Shown piece by piece: positions 1-8,348 of a stretch of 64,000 bases of DNA (its first letter is position 1; each line of letters begins with the position of its first letter). Origin of the DNA: AR5 sp041497115 (GTDB lineage: Bacteria; Methylomirabilota; Methylomirabilia; Rokubacteriales; CSP1-6); contig JBGQFW010000001.1 of NCBI GenBank assembly GCA_041497115.1, positions 1-64,000 on the forward strand. Direction: 5' to 3'. The notes under the pieces were generated by a model, which was given only the letters and a program-made list of their open reading frames with translations, was not told where the DNA came from and made no database searches. The position numbers and the translations under genes are program-made.

Positions 1-637
1 CGCGCGAGCGGCGATGGAGCGCCACGAAGTCGTCGAGCCGGGCGGCGACGCCGTCGGCGCTCGTCGCCCACGTGATGCGGCCGTCGGGCACTTCGCGCTC
101 GAAGCGGCGCTCCTTGCGGGTCAGCTCGTGACGGTGCTTCTTGGGCAGCGAGGCGAGGAACGACTCCCACGAGTCGGGCAGCGCCAGGACCGGACATCGC
201 TCCTCCACCACGGTGGTGGCGACGAGCCCGGCGGCGGCGGCCAGCGCCGGCAGCGCGCTCACCGTCGGCGACGCGGCCGGCACCGAGTGCAGCTCCCACA
301 CCGCGCGGTCGGCGGCGCGCGCCTCCAGCAGCGCCGCCCACGCCGCCCCCTCGTGGTCGCGGCGCGCGAGCAGGTCGAGATAGTCGGAGACGTCGCTTCC
401 GCCGGCGAGCATGAGCCGGCCGGGCGCCGTCTCGACGAGCGGCAGCACCGCCACCAGGCGGCCCGCGTCGTCGACGACACGCCGCAGCTCGAGCCGGCGC
501 CCCTCGCCGAAGACGGCGAGCCACTGGGACTGCCAGGTCCACGTGAGGAACGGCGAGCGCAGCCGGGAGTCGGCGTGCAGCGCCTCCCAGGCCTCGGGGC
601 CGACCGTGTCCAGGGTGTCGTGGAGATCGATCTTCAC
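1..637 (-). CDS. CelD/BcsL-type GNAT acetyltransferase, partial (C-terminus off window)
   Basis: About 212 N-terminal residues are visible; the frame is still open at base 1, so the C-terminal half lies outside. The sequence reads as an acetyltransferase of the CelD/BcsL (cellulose/exopolysaccharide-associated, BioF2-like GNAT) family. Seen: an N-terminal block with SPFLTWTWQSQWL near residues 28-40, and the typical linker SWESFLASLPKKHRHELTRK near residues 156-175 that opens the second GNAT half. The GTG start at 637 sits 4 bases after the stop of the upstream FmdB gene, indicating co-transcription. With the nearby glycosyltransferase it suggests surface polysaccharide modification, which is inference. 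Substrate unknown. Confidence 0.6.
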   Translation of the reverse strand, partial: MKIDLHDTLDTVGPEAWEALHADSRLRSPFLTWTWQSQWLAVFGEGRRLELRRVVDDAGRLVAVLPLVETAPGRLMLAGGSDVSDYLDLLARRDHEGAAWAALLEARAADRAVWELHSVPAASPTVSALPALAAAAGLVATTVVEERCPVLALPDSWESFLASLPKKHRHELTRKERRFEREVPDGRITWATSADGVAARLDDFVALHRRSR

Positions 638-641
638 GGGG

Positions 642-1040
642 TCAGAGATCCGATGCGCCGGCCGCGTCGACGGATTCCGTCCCGTCGGCGCCGGCGGCGG
701 TCTCCTCCCCGGCGGGGCCGCCCTCGCCCTCGGCCATGGCCTCGTCCACCGCCGACTCGAAGTCGTCGCCCAGGTCGTCGCCGAACTCCTTGCCCATCTT
801 CTTCATGAAGCGGGCGACGCTGGACGGGTCGTTCTCGTCGAGGTCGCCGACCGAGGCGGAGTCGGCCAGCGACTCCATGCGCGCGTCCTCGCTCTTGACC
901 GTCGCGAAGCGGGACATCAGGCGGGTCAACGCGGTGGAGCCGCAGCGGGGACACGCGGGCGAGGCGGCGGCGGACAGCGCCCGGATCAGCAGGCTGACGC
1001 GGCGCCGACACTCCGCGCACTCGTACTCGTAAATCGGCAT
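642..1040 (-). CDS. FmdB family zinc-ribbon protein
   Basis: A 132-residue protein beginning MPIYEYEC, the signature start of FmdB/CxxC_CXXC_SSSS regulatory-type zinc ribbons. I chose the ATG at 1040 over one four codons upstream because of this motif. The zinc ligands are CAEC (residues 8-11) and CPRC (30-33). The rest is an acidic, low-complexity tail ending in an Ala/Gly/Glu stretch, as usual in this family. The family is widespread and its biochemical role is not established; early links to amide/formamide gene regulation are weak. It lies 21 bases after the glycosyltransferase stop and 4 bases before the next GTG, so it is probably in one operon with both. Confidence 0.85.
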   Translation of the reverse strand: MPIYEYECAECRRRVSLLIRALSAAASPACPRCGSTALTRLMSRFATVKSEDARMESLADSASVGDLDENDPSSVARFMKKMGKEFGDDLGDDFESAVDEAMAEGEGGPAGEETAAGADGTESVDAAGASDL

Positions 1041-1061
1041 GCCGCGCTTCATTCTAGCAGA

Positions 1062-2087
1062 TCAGGCGCGCGCGCTTCCGGCGCCGGCGGCGAAGCGCGC
1101 CTCCAGCCGCGCCACCGCCCGCTCCCAGTCGAAGGCCGTCGTCACGCGCGCGTGCCCGGCGGCGGCCAGCCGCGCGCGCAGCCCGTCGTCGGTGGCCACG
1201 CGCTGCAGCGCGCCGGCCAGCGCGTCCACGTCGCGCCGGGGCACCACCAGGGCGGTCTCGCCGTCCACGGCATAGTCCCGGCAGCCGCCGTTGTCGTACG
1301 TCACCAGCGCGGCGCCGCACGCCATCGCCTCCATCGACGGCATCCCGAGCCCCTCGTCCCAGGAGGGGCACAGGTAGATGTCGCAGCCGCTGTAGAGGGT
1401 GGCCAGCGCCGCCTGGGGCGGGTTGGCGTGGAACTCGTCGTAGGGCAGCGGCGCGCGCGGCGCCTTCACGCCGAAACCGACCAGGCGGAGACCGGCCACG
1501 CGCGCCTTCACGCGCGCGACCGCGGCGAGGCCGTCGGCCACGCCCTTCCACGCGTAGTCGTGATGCAGCATCAGCACGCGCGGGCGCGACGTCGTCACCG
1601 CGACGGTGACGCGGTGGAAGAGGGCCGGGTCCACCGGCGTCACCAGCACCTCCGCCTCGCGGCCCAGCCGCTCGCGCAGCCCGTCGCGCAGCCAGGTCGA
1701 GATCACGATCGGCTCGAGCGGCAGCCGGTAGGTCGCGTCCACCACGGCCGGGTCGCCGTGATAGAGGCTCTCGTCGTGCTGGATGAGGTAGAACTTCGCG
1801 CCGCACCGCGGCGGCGCGGCGGCGGCGACCGCCGCCGACTGCCAGGCGGTGGCGACGAGCGCGTCGCCGTCGGGCAGCGCGCGCGCGCCCCAGCTTCGCA
1901 CCCACCGCACGCGCGGGCGGAAGCCGGGGATCCAGTCCGGTCCCGCGCCGCGCGCGTTCCGCCAGCCCGCGCGCAGCGCTCCGCGCGCCGGCACCACCAG
2001 CGTCACCGCGTGGCCGCGCGCCGCCAGCCGGTCCGCGTACGTGAGGATCGCCCGCACCCCCCCCGCGATCCGCACATGCGGCGCCAA
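1062..2087 (-). CDS. GT4-family glycosyltransferase
   Basis: A glycosyltransferase of about 341-346 residues with GT-B fold features: an N-terminal Gly-rich turn (RIAGGVRAILTYADRLAARG) and the C-terminal GT4 nucleotide-sugar motif DEGLGMPSMEAMACG (an E-x7-E arrangement), followed by DNGG. It should transfer a sugar from a nucleotide donor to a glycan or lipid at the inner membrane. Start choice is uncertain. The coordinates use TTG at 2087, but a CTG at 2102 would give L/M-R-V-T-F-L-A-P-H, a typical GT4 beginning, with AAAGGGTG just upstream as a Shine-Dalgarno-like site. First gene of the run leading to FmdB and the CelD-like acetyltransferase, which fits exopolysaccharide work. Acceptor unknown. 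Confidence 0.75.
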   Translation of the reverse strand: MAPHVRIAGGVRAILTYADRLAARGHAVTLVVPARGALRAGWRNARGAGPDWIPGFRPRVRWVRSWGARALPDGDALVATAWQSAAVAAAAPPRCGAKFYLIQHDESLYHGDPAVVDATYRLPLEPIVISTWLRDGLRERLGREAEVLVTPVDPALFHRVTVAVTTSRPRVLMLHHDYAWKGVADGLAAVARVKARVAGLRLVGFGVKAPRAPLPYDEFHANPPQAALATLYSGCDIYLCPSWDEGLGMPSMEAMACGAALVTYDNGGCRDYAVDGETALVVPRRDVDALAGALQRVATDDGLRARLAAAGHARVTTAFDWERAVARLEARFAAGAGSARA

Positions 2088-2145
2088 AAACGTAACCCTC
2101 AGCGTTCACCCTTTCGAGTCAGACGTCCGTCACACGCGCGGGCGG

Positions 2146-2306
2146 CGACGGGGCGGGCGGGAGCACGGTGGGGCCTCAAAGGACCCGTTCCCGCCGCCCA
2201 CCAACCGCGCGAGGCCCAGCCCGATGGAGCCCAGCCACCCCCGGTTCAACCCCACCTCCAGCCTCGTGGTCCGTGAAGCCCCACCGTGCTCCCGCCCGCC
2301 CCGTCG
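2146..2306. repeat. Long inverted repeat: 33-bp arms, 95-nt core
   Basis: The left arm 2146-2178 and right arm 2274-2306 are reverse complements over 33 bases with a single mismatch near the inner end. They enclose a 95-base core without obvious internal symmetry. It lies 29 bases downstream of the ThDP-enzyme stop (2335, - strand) and 44-59 bases upstream of the glycosyltransferase start. As RNA it would form a very stable long hairpin with a large terminal domain, without an obvious U-run. It could be a 3'-end structure/terminator, a small RNA, or a mobile MITE-like element. The architecture matches the repeat at 17323-17478. Confidence 0.8.
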
Positions 2307-2334
2307 TGGCGCAACGCGCGGTATGCACGTCAGG

Positions 2335-3984
2335 TCAGATCGCCATGGAGACCTGGCCGCTGCGCCGGTACGCGGCCGGGTCGAGCATGACGTTGATGCA
2401 CCACACCTCGTCGGAGGCGAGCGCGCGCTCGAGCGCCGGGCCGATCGCCTTGGGCTCGCGCACGAGGACGCCGCGGCCGCCGAGCGCCTCCACCATCTGG
2501 TCGTAGCGGGTGGCCGGCAGCGAGGTGGCGACGGCGCGCGCCTCGCCGAAGAACGACAGCTGTGGGTTGCGGATCTGCCCCCAGCCGCCGTCGTTGCCGA
2601 CGATGCACGTGAGCGGCAGCCCGAAGCGCACGGCCGTCTCCATGTCCATCCCGTTCAGGCCGAAGGCGCCGTCACCGGCGATCAGCAGCACGCGCCGCCC
2701 GGGATGGAGCAGCTTGGCGGCGATCGCGAACGGCGGCCCCACGCCGAGGCAGCCGAACGGCCCGGGGTCGAGCCACTGGCCCGGGCGCGAGAGCCGGACG
2801 AGCTTGGCCGCGCAGCCGACGACGTCGCCGCCGTCGGCGATCACGAGCGTGTCGGGCGTGACGTGACGCGCGATCTCGGCCGCCCACCGGTAGTGCGACA
2901 CCGGCACGTCGTCGGACGCGGCCTGACGCTGCAGCGCCTCGCCCGCCTCGCGCTCGTGGGCGCCGACGTGCGCGCGCCACCCGGCGTGCCGCGCCGCCGT
3001 GGACCGCGGCAGCGCCGTCACGAGCTGCTCCAGCACGCGCCCGATATGGCCGGCGATGCCGACGGCCAGCGGCCGGTTGCGGCCGAGCTCGGCGGGATCG
3101 CAGTCCACCATGCAGACGCGCGCGTCCTCGGCGAACGTCGGCGCCCGCCCGTAGCCGAGGCGGAAGTCCAGCGGCGTGCCCAGCACGAGCACGACGTCGG
3201 CCCCGCCGAGCGCGACGCCGCGCGCCTGCGCGAACGCCAGCGGGTGGTCGGCGGGCAGGCAGCCGCGGCCGGCGCCGTTCATGAATACGGGCACGCCGGC
3301 GGCCTCGGCGAGCGCGGCCAGCGCGGTCGCCGCGTCGTCCCAGTACACGCCGCTGCCCGCGATCACGACCGGGCGCGAGGCGGCGGCCAGCAGCTCGGCC
3401 AGCCGCGCGATGGCCTCGGCATCACCGGGCGCCGGCGCGCGGTGGACGTCGTCGGTGGGGATGGGCGCCAGGCGATCCTCGATCGTACCGAGCAGCAGGT
3501 CCACCGCGATCTCGACGAACACCGGCCCCGGCCGCCCGGAGAGCGCGGTCCGGATCGCCGTCGTGAGCACCTCGGGGATCTGCCGGGTCTCGGCCACCGA
3601 CCACGCGCCCTTGGTGATCGGCCGCAGCAGCGCGACCTGCTCCATCTCCTGCAGCGCGCCCAGGCCGCGCAGCCCCAGCGGCGCGGCGCCGCCGATCAGG
3701 AGCAGCGGGCTACGCGCCGCGTAGGCGTTGGCCACGCCGGTGACGGCGTCGGTCACGCCGGGGCCGGCGGTGACGATCGCCACGCCGACGTTGCGCGTGA
3801 GGCGCGCGTAGGCGTCGGCGGCGTGGGCGGCGGCCTGCTCGTGGCGCAGGTCCACCAGGCCGATGCCTTCCTTGAGGCAGCCGTCGTAGATCGGCAGGAT
3901 GTGGCCGCCGCAGAGGGTGAAGGCGTGCCGCACCCCCGCCTGCGCCAGCACCCGCGCGACCAGCTCGCCGCCGGTGAGATCCAT
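2335..3984 (-). CDS. Thiamine pyrophosphate-dependent enzyme (acetolactate synthase/oxalyl-CoA decarboxylase-like)
   Basis: A 549-residue ThDP enzyme with all three domains. The N-terminal pyrimidine-binding domain carries catalytic Glu49 in LRHEQAAAHAADAYAR. A central domain follows, then a C-terminal pyrophosphate-binding motif GDGAFGLNGMDMETA...GNDGGWG in which the usual NN is ND. It most resembles the broad acetolactate synthase, oxalyl-CoA decarboxylase and 2-hydroxyacyl-CoA lyase group; the exact reaction cannot be fixed from sequence. The ATG at 3984 overlaps the TAA of the upstream FAD reductase gene (TAATG), so the two are translationally coupled. The GltB-like small regulatory subunit of biosynthetic acetolactate synthase (IlvN) is not next to it, arguing for a catabolic role. 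Confidence 0.75.
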   Translation of the reverse strand: MDLTGGELVARVLAQAGVRHAFTLCGGHILPIYDGCLKEGIGLVDLRHEQAAAHAADAYARLTRNVGVAIVTAGPGVTDAVTGVANAYAARSPLLLIGGAAPLGLRGLGALQEMEQVALLRPITKGAWSVAETRQIPEVLTTAIRTALSGRPGPVFVEIAVDLLLGTIEDRLAPIPTDDVHRAPAPGDAEAIARLAELLAAASRPVVIAGSGVYWDDAATALAALAEAAGVPVFMNGAGRGCLPADHPLAFAQARGVALGGADVVLVLGTPLDFRLGYGRAPTFAEDARVCMVDCDPAELGRNRPLAVGIAGHIGRVLEQLVTALPRSTAARHAGWRAHVGAHEREAGEALQRQAASDDVPVSHYRWAAEIARHVTPDTLVIADGGDVVGCAAKLVRLSRPGQWLDPGPFGCLGVGPPFAIAAKLLHPGRRVLLIAGDGAFGLNGMDMETAVRFGLPLTCIVGNDGGWGQIRNPQLSFFGEARAVATSLPATRYDQMVEALGGRGVLVREPKAIGPALERALASDEVWCINVMLDPAAYRRSGQVSMAI

Positions 3985-4634
3985 TACCAGAACTTCTCCC
4001 ACTTGACGGCCTTGCGCTCCATCCCCTTGGCCATCAGCGCCGCCCGCACCGCCTTGATCGTCGCCTCGCCGCCGGCGACATAGGCGACGAGCCCGTCGAC
4101 GTCGCCCACGAGACGCTCCACGACCGCGGCCGTCTCGCCGTCGCGCGGCATCACCGGATGATACGCGAAGGCGGGATGGCGCCGGGCGAGCGCGCGGAAG
4201 TCATCGTCGTAGACGAGCCCGCCGGCATCGCGCGCGTGGTAGACGAGGGTGGCGGGGCGCGCGAAGCCGCCCGCCGCCAGCTCGCCCAGGATCGAGCGGA
4301 TCGGCACGATGCCGATCTCCTCGGCGACCAGCAGGAGCCGCCGCGCGTCGCCGGGCTCCAGCACGAACCCGCCGAGCGGTCCCTTGAAGCCGACCTCCGC
4401 CCCCGGCGCGAGGCCCCGGAACCACCGCGAGCCGAGGCCGCCCGGCGCCACGTCGGCGCACAGCGTGAGCGTGGCCGGCGCGCGCGGCGAGGAGGCGATC
4501 GAGTAGGCGCGCACGGTCTTGGGGCCGAACGGGACGGAGATCCACTGCCCCGCGTCGAAGGCCAGCGTGGGCGGGTCCACCATCGCGAGGTCGGCCTCGA
4601 GGACGTCGGCGGTCAGCGCCCGCGCCGCCGTCAC
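3984..4634 (-). CDS. FAD-binding oxidoreductase (ferredoxin-NADP+ reductase superfamily)
   Basis: About 216 residues with the FNR fold: the FAD-binding RAYSIASSP motif near residues 45-55, a glycine turn KGPLGGFVL, and a nucleotide-binding segment LLLVAEEIGIVPIRSI that departs from the usual GGTGIAP. The C-terminus keeps YVAGGEATIKAVR and ends in an aromatic WEKFW. It would move electrons between NAD(P)H and a carrier; the partner is unknown. I chose GTG at 4634. The frame runs further upstream, but through a strong hairpin (4658-4688) that is unlikely to be coding, so the start carries doubt. It is coupled by TAATG to the ThDP enzyme, an unusual pairing. Confidence 0.65.
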   Translation of the reverse strand: MTAARALTADVLEADLAMVDPPTLAFDAGQWISVPFGPKTVRAYSIASSPRAPATLTLCADVAPGGLGSRWFRGLAPGAEVGFKGPLGGFVLEPGDARRLLLVAEEIGIVPIRSILGELAAGGFARPATLVYHARDAGGLVYDDDFRALARRHPAFAYHPVMPRDGETAAVVERLVGDVDGLVAYVAGGEATIKAVRAALMAKGMERKAVKWEKFW

Positions 4635-4657
4635 GCGCGCGAGGCAGCTTATTGGCG

Positions 4658-4688
4658 GGTGGGGGGAGCGACCGCCGCTCCCCCCACC
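4658..4688 (-). terminator. GC-rich hairpin, probable transcription terminator
   Basis: Arms 4658-4670 and 4676-4688 form a perfect 13-bp stem with a 5-base loop, 41 bases after the stop of the LLM-monooxygenase gene and just upstream of the FAD reductase. There is no clear U-tract, so termination is inferred from position and stability; it could also be a processing or stability element. Confidence 0.5.
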
Positions 4689-4728
4689 ACCCCCCAACGG
4701 GAACACGTGGCGCGCAGCCTCGTGCGCG

Positions 4729-5643
4729 CTAGGCCCGGAGGAGCGGCAGGACGTCGGCGGCGAGGCGCTCGAGCTGGTCGCGCTCGTCCTTGGGGTCGCC
4801 GATGACGTTGAGGACCATGTACGTGCAGCCGGCGGCGGCGAAGCGGGCGAGCTGCTCGGCGCACTGCTCGGGCGTGCCGATGATGCCGTACTTGCGGGCG
4901 AGCGGCTCGAAGTCCTGGGCGTAGCGCTTCGTCAGGTGCGCGGCCCAGACGCTCTTGGCCGACTCCCAGTCGCGGCCGACGGTGACGAAGGCCAGGTGGC
5001 CGAACTCGAAGCCGGCGAGCGCGCGGCCGGCCGCGGCGCCGGCGGCCCGGATCTTGTCGACGCTCTGCGCGTAGCGCTCGGGCTGGACGACATACGAGAT
5101 CCAGCCGTCCCCCTGCCGTCCGGCGCGGGCGAGCGCGGCGTCCGAGCGGCCCCCGATCCAGATCGGCGGCCCCGGCTGCTGCACGGGCTTGGGATCGATC
5201 GAGACTCCCTCGAAGCTCGTGAAGCGGCCCTTGAAGCGGGCCGGGGTGTCGCGCCAGAGCGTGCGCACGACGTCGATGCCTTCGGTGACGCGGGCGCCCC
5301 GCTCGCGGTGCGGCACGCCGCACAGCTCGAACTCCTTGGGGTTCTCGCCGCCCACGCCGACGCCGAAGATCAGCCGGCCGCCGGACAGCGCGTCGAGCGA
5401 CGCCGTGGCCTTGGCCGCGATGGCGGGCGCCCGCAGCGCTAACAGGTAGACGGCGGTGCCGAGGCGAATCCGGCTGGTGATCGGCACGTAGGTGGCCAGC
5501 AGCGTGAGCGACTCGTGAATGGGACCGTGAAAGGACACGTGGTCGCCCGTCCACACGGAGTCGAAGCCGAGGGCCTCCACCCGGCGCACGAGCTCGAACT
5601 GCTCGGCGGGCGGCTTGAGCGAGAGCGACGTGCCGAACTTCAT
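4729..5643 (-). CDS. LLM class flavin-dependent oxidoreductase
   Basis: A 304-residue TIM-barrel protein of the luciferase-like monooxygenase family (FMN- or F420-dependent). Seen: MKFGTSLSL start, ALGFDSVWTGDH, LGTAVYLLALR, LSGGRLIFGVGVGGENPKEF and PPIWIGGRSDAALARAG, all typical family blocks, and TPEQCAEQL near the C-terminus. The ATG at 5643 follows the upstream stop by 2 bases, so it is in an operon with the aldolase-SDR fusion. The family oxidises or hydroxylates small organic molecules, and the substrate is not predictable here. Whether the cofactor is F420 depends on the genome having F420 biosynthesis. Confidence 0.85.
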   Translation of the reverse strand: MKFGTSLSLKPPAEQFELVRRVEALGFDSVWTGDHVSFHGPIHESLTLLATYVPITSRIRLGTAVYLLALRAPAIAAKATASLDALSGGRLIFGVGVGGENPKEFELCGVPHRERGARVTEGIDVVRTLWRDTPARFKGRFTSFEGVSIDPKPVQQPGPPIWIGGRSDAALARAGRQGDGWISYVVQPERYAQSVDKIRAAGAAAGRALAGFEFGHLAFVTVGRDWESAKSVWAAHLTKRYAQDFEPLARKYGIIGTPEQCAEQLARFAAAGCTYMVLNVIGDPKDERDQLERLAADVLPLLRA

Positions 5644-5645
5644 CG

Positions 5646-7706
5646 TCAGCGCGGAAAGGCGTCCTTGACGCCGCCGTCCACGGTGAGCGTGCAGCCGGTC
5701 GTCTTCGCCGAGCGGTCGGAGGCGAAGAACAGCGCGGCCTGGGCGACGTCGTCCGGCAGGATGCGGGCGCCGAGCAGGTTGCGCTTGCGATAGAAGTCCT
5801 CGATCTGGTCCACGCCGATGCCCTGGGCGGCCGCCCGCTCGCGGCGGATCTCCTCCGACCACAGCTTGGAGTCCTGGAAGACGGCGTCGGGGTTGATGAT
5901 GTTGGAGCGGATGCCGTGGGGCGCGCCCTCGAGCGCCAGCACCTTGGCCAGCTGGGCCTCGGCCGCCTTGGCCGCCGAGTACGCCGCGAAGTCCTTGCCG
6001 GGCGACATCACGTTCTTGGTGGCCACGAACACGAGGCTGCCGCCGATGCCCTGGCGGATCAGCACGCGCATCGCCTCGCGCGCGACCAGGAAGTGGCCGG
6101 TCGCGTTCACCGCGAACGAGCGCTCCCAGTCGGCCAGCGCCATGCGGTCCACCGGGGCGGAGTGCGCGATGCCGGCGTTGGAGACGAGCACGTCGAGGCC
6201 GCCCCAGCGCAGCACGGTCTCCTCGAACGCCGCGCGCACGGAGGCCTCCCGGGTGACGTCCAGTACCAGGCCGAGGGCGCGGCCGCCGCCGACCGCCTGC
6301 GTGATCTCCTCGGCCACGCGCGTCGCCGAGGCGGCGTCCACGTCGGTCACCGCCACGTGGGCCCCCTCGGCGGCCAGGCGGTGGGCGACGGCGCGGCCGA
6401 TCCCCGAGCCGCCGCCGGTCACCAGCGCGATCCGCCGCGCCAGCTCCTTCTCGGGCGGCGCCAGCGTGAGCTTGTAGAGCTCGAGCGGCCAGTACTCGAC
6501 GTCGAAGGCGTCCCGGGCGGTGAGCGAGACGTAGCGGCCGAACGCGGCGGCGTTGCCGATCACGTCGATCGTGTGGTGATAGATGTCGTCCACGATCCCG
6601 GCCGTGCGCGCGTCGCGGCCGGCGGTGAACATGCCGAGGCCGGGCACCAGCACCACGCGCGGCAGCGGGTCGGTCAGCTCGAGGTCGGGGGCGCGGTGGG
6701 CGTCCACGTAGGCCGTGTAGTCGGCCACGAACGCGTCGATCGACCGCTCGGTCGCGGCCCAGGTCGCGGCGGGGTCGCCCGCGGCGTTGAGCGCGACGAA
6801 GCACGGCAGCCGCTTGGTGTAGATCGTGTGGTCCGGCGTGGCCGGCCCCACCTGGCTGAGCGCGGGCGCCTCCACCGACGAGACGAACTCCGTGACGGCC
6901 GGCGTGTCGTCGAAGGCGACGATCACGCGGCGCGCGCGCGCGAGCCGGCCGCGCACGCGCGGCGCGAGGTCGAGCGCCGCCGCCCGCCGCGCGGGGGGGT
7001 CCAGCGCGGGCGCGCGCGGACCGCCGAACGGGCGCCGGCCGCGCCTCCGCTCGGCGATCGCCTCCTCGGCCCGCGTGATCAGCTCCAGCGTGGCGTCGTA
7101 CGCCTCGCGCACGGAGGCGCCCCAGCAGATCGTCCCGTGCTTGGAGAGCAGCAGCGCCTTCGCCTCTGGATTGGCGACGATGGTGTCGGCCACCTCGCGC
7201 GAGATCCGGAACCCGGGCCGGCGGTAGTCGAGCGCGATGACGTCCTTGCCGTAGACGCCCGCCAGGACGTCGGGCGCGTGGTCGTTGTTGGTCAGCGACA
7301 CGATCGCGTCGGCGTGGGTGTGGATGACGACGGGGGCGTCCACGAAGCCGTGCAGCAGCGTCTCGATGGACGGGCGCACGCCGCCGGGCTCTTGCAGCGT
7401 GTGGGCCAGGTAGGCGACCATCGCCTCGTCGCCCATCTCCTGCCGCTCGAGCAGCGCGCGGATGTCGTCCATCCGCACGCCGGGGAAATCCTTCCGCTGG
7501 ATCGACTTGAGGTCGGAGCCGCTGCCCTTGACGCGCAGCACGGGGATCTCGCGGCCGCGATGGTCGCGCTCGATGACCTTGATGGACGTGTTGCCGCCGC
7601 CCCAGACGACCAGCGAGGACTCGGCGCCGACGAGACGGGAGGCGTAGACGAGAAGGTCGACGCCGGAGAGCGCGGCGGCCTCGGCCTCGTTCCAGCGCGA
7701 TCGCAT
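5646..7706 (-). CDS. Bifunctional class II aldolase / short-chain dehydrogenase fusion
   Basis: A 686-residue fusion. Residues 1 to about 240 are a class II aldolase/adducin domain with WGGGNTSIK, the metal-binding IHTHADAI and KHGTICWG. After a linker, residues from about 435 on form a short-chain dehydrogenase with the nucleotide motif TGGGSGIGRA, VSNAGIAHS and the catalytic YSAAK. This is the YuxG / RhaE-RhaW-like architecture: retro-aldol cleavage of a sugar phosphate plus oxidation of the released aldehyde, as in rhamnulose-1-phosphate metabolism; the actual sugar is not established. ATG at 7706 is preferred to upstream starts because it gives MRSRWNEAEAAAL, matching the family. Divergent from the secreted protein at 7808. 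Confidence 0.85.
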   Translation of the reverse strand: MRSRWNEAEAAALSGVDLLVYASRLVGAESSLVVWGGGNTSIKVIERDHRGREIPVLRVKGSGSDLKSIQRKDFPGVRMDDIRALLERQEMGDEAMVAYLAHTLQEPGGVRPSIETLLHGFVDAPVVIHTHADAIVSLTNNDHAPDVLAGVYGKDVIALDYRRPGFRISREVADTIVANPEAKALLLSKHGTICWGASVREAYDATLELITRAEEAIAERRRGRRPFGGPRAPALDPPARRAAALDLAPRVRGRLARARRVIVAFDDTPAVTEFVSSVEAPALSQVGPATPDHTIYTKRLPCFVALNAAGDPAATWAATERSIDAFVADYTAYVDAHRAPDLELTDPLPRVVLVPGLGMFTAGRDARTAGIVDDIYHHTIDVIGNAAAFGRYVSLTARDAFDVEYWPLELYKLTLAPPEKELARRIALVTGGGSGIGRAVAHRLAAEGAHVAVTDVDAASATRVAEEITQAVGGGRALGLVLDVTREASVRAAFEETVLRWGGLDVLVSNAGIAHSAPVDRMALADWERSFAVNATGHFLVAREAMRVLIRQGIGGSLVFVATKNVMSPGKDFAAYSAAKAAEAQLAKVLALEGAPHGIRSNIINPDAVFQDSKLWSEEIRRERAAAQGIGVDQIEDFYRKRNLLGARILPDDVAQAALFFASDRSAKTTGCTLTVDGGVKDAFPR

Positions 7707-7759
7707 CGCGCCCCACCATATCACGCGGGGCGCGGGGACGACAGACGGGCGCATGCGAT

Positions 7760-7788
7760 TTGCTGGAGACGGCGCTCGCCCGTATCAT
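7760..7788 (+). promoter_or_regulatory. Sigma70-like promoter for the 7808 gene
   Basis: TTGCTG (7760-7765), a 17-base spacer, then TATCAT (7783-7788). Expected transcription start is about 7795, just before the Shine-Dalgarno GGAGGG at 7798-7803 and the ATG at 7808, giving a very short leader. It would drive the 7808-9239 pair and possibly the acyl-CoA ligase. Confidence 0.5.
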
Positions 7789-7807
7789 TCGTGTCGTGGA
7801 GGGTGTG

Positions 7808-8299
7808 ATGCACCTGCGCCGCGCGCTCGCCGGACTCGCGCTCGTGGCGGCCGCGCTCGAGCTGTCCGCCGCGCGCGGCGCCGCCCAGCCCGCGTCCTCC
7901 TCCGATCCGCTCGCCGCGATCCCGCCGGGCCGCTACGCGCTCTCCGCGTGGGCGCAACCCGCCGGCGCCGGGCAGGCGCTGATCGTGTATCTCCTGCGGC
8001 CGGCGGGCATGCCGGCCGCGCGGATCTGGGCGGCCGACGTCGCGGTCGTCGGCGAGCGCCCGCGCGACGAGATCCTGGCCGAGCTGCGGCGCCGCTATCC
8101 TCGCGATCTCGAGGATCACCGGCTCGCGGTCGAGCCGCTCACGAACGGCGGGGCGCCCGCCGGCTGGGTGATCAGATCGCGGGACGCGGGCGTCACCGCG
8201 ACGTTCGACCGCGACGGCGAGCTGACGCTCTACCCCCGCGGGGCGGCGCCGATGGAGGGCGCCGGCGGTGGCGGCGGTGCCGGCGGCGGGGGCATGTAG
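7808..8299 (+). CDS. Hypothetical secreted protein, Gly-rich C-terminus
   Basis: A 163-residue protein I do not recognise. ATG 7808 follows GGAGGG at a good distance. Residues 1 to about 28 form a signal peptide (MHLRRALAGLALVAAALELS ... AAQP), so the product is exported. The mature part has a compact alpha/beta-looking domain (PPGRYALSAWAQP, LIVYLLRPAGMPAARIW, LAELRRRYP) and ends in a glycine run with a terminal Met. There are no cysteines in the mature part and no lipobox. Its own promoter-like sequence lies immediately upstream. It precedes a second exported protein by 49 bases. Confidence 0.55.
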   Translation: MHLRRALAGLALVAAALELSAARGAAQPASSSDPLAAIPPGRYALSAWAQPAGAGQALIVYLLRPAGMPAARIWAADVAVVGERPRDEILAELRRRYPRDLEDHRLAVEPLTNGGAPAGWVIRSRDAGVTATFDRDGELTLYPRGAAPMEGAGGGGGAGGGGM

Positions 8300-8348
8300 C
8301 GACGCGCGCGCCGGCAGCGTCCTCGTCACGGTGTGCTACAAGGGGGCG

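Noticed and set aside
2245..2262. A tRNA T-arm-like GGTTCAACCCC inside the core of the first long repeat
   Set aside because: No matching stem, acceptor, D or anticodon arm can be drawn around it.
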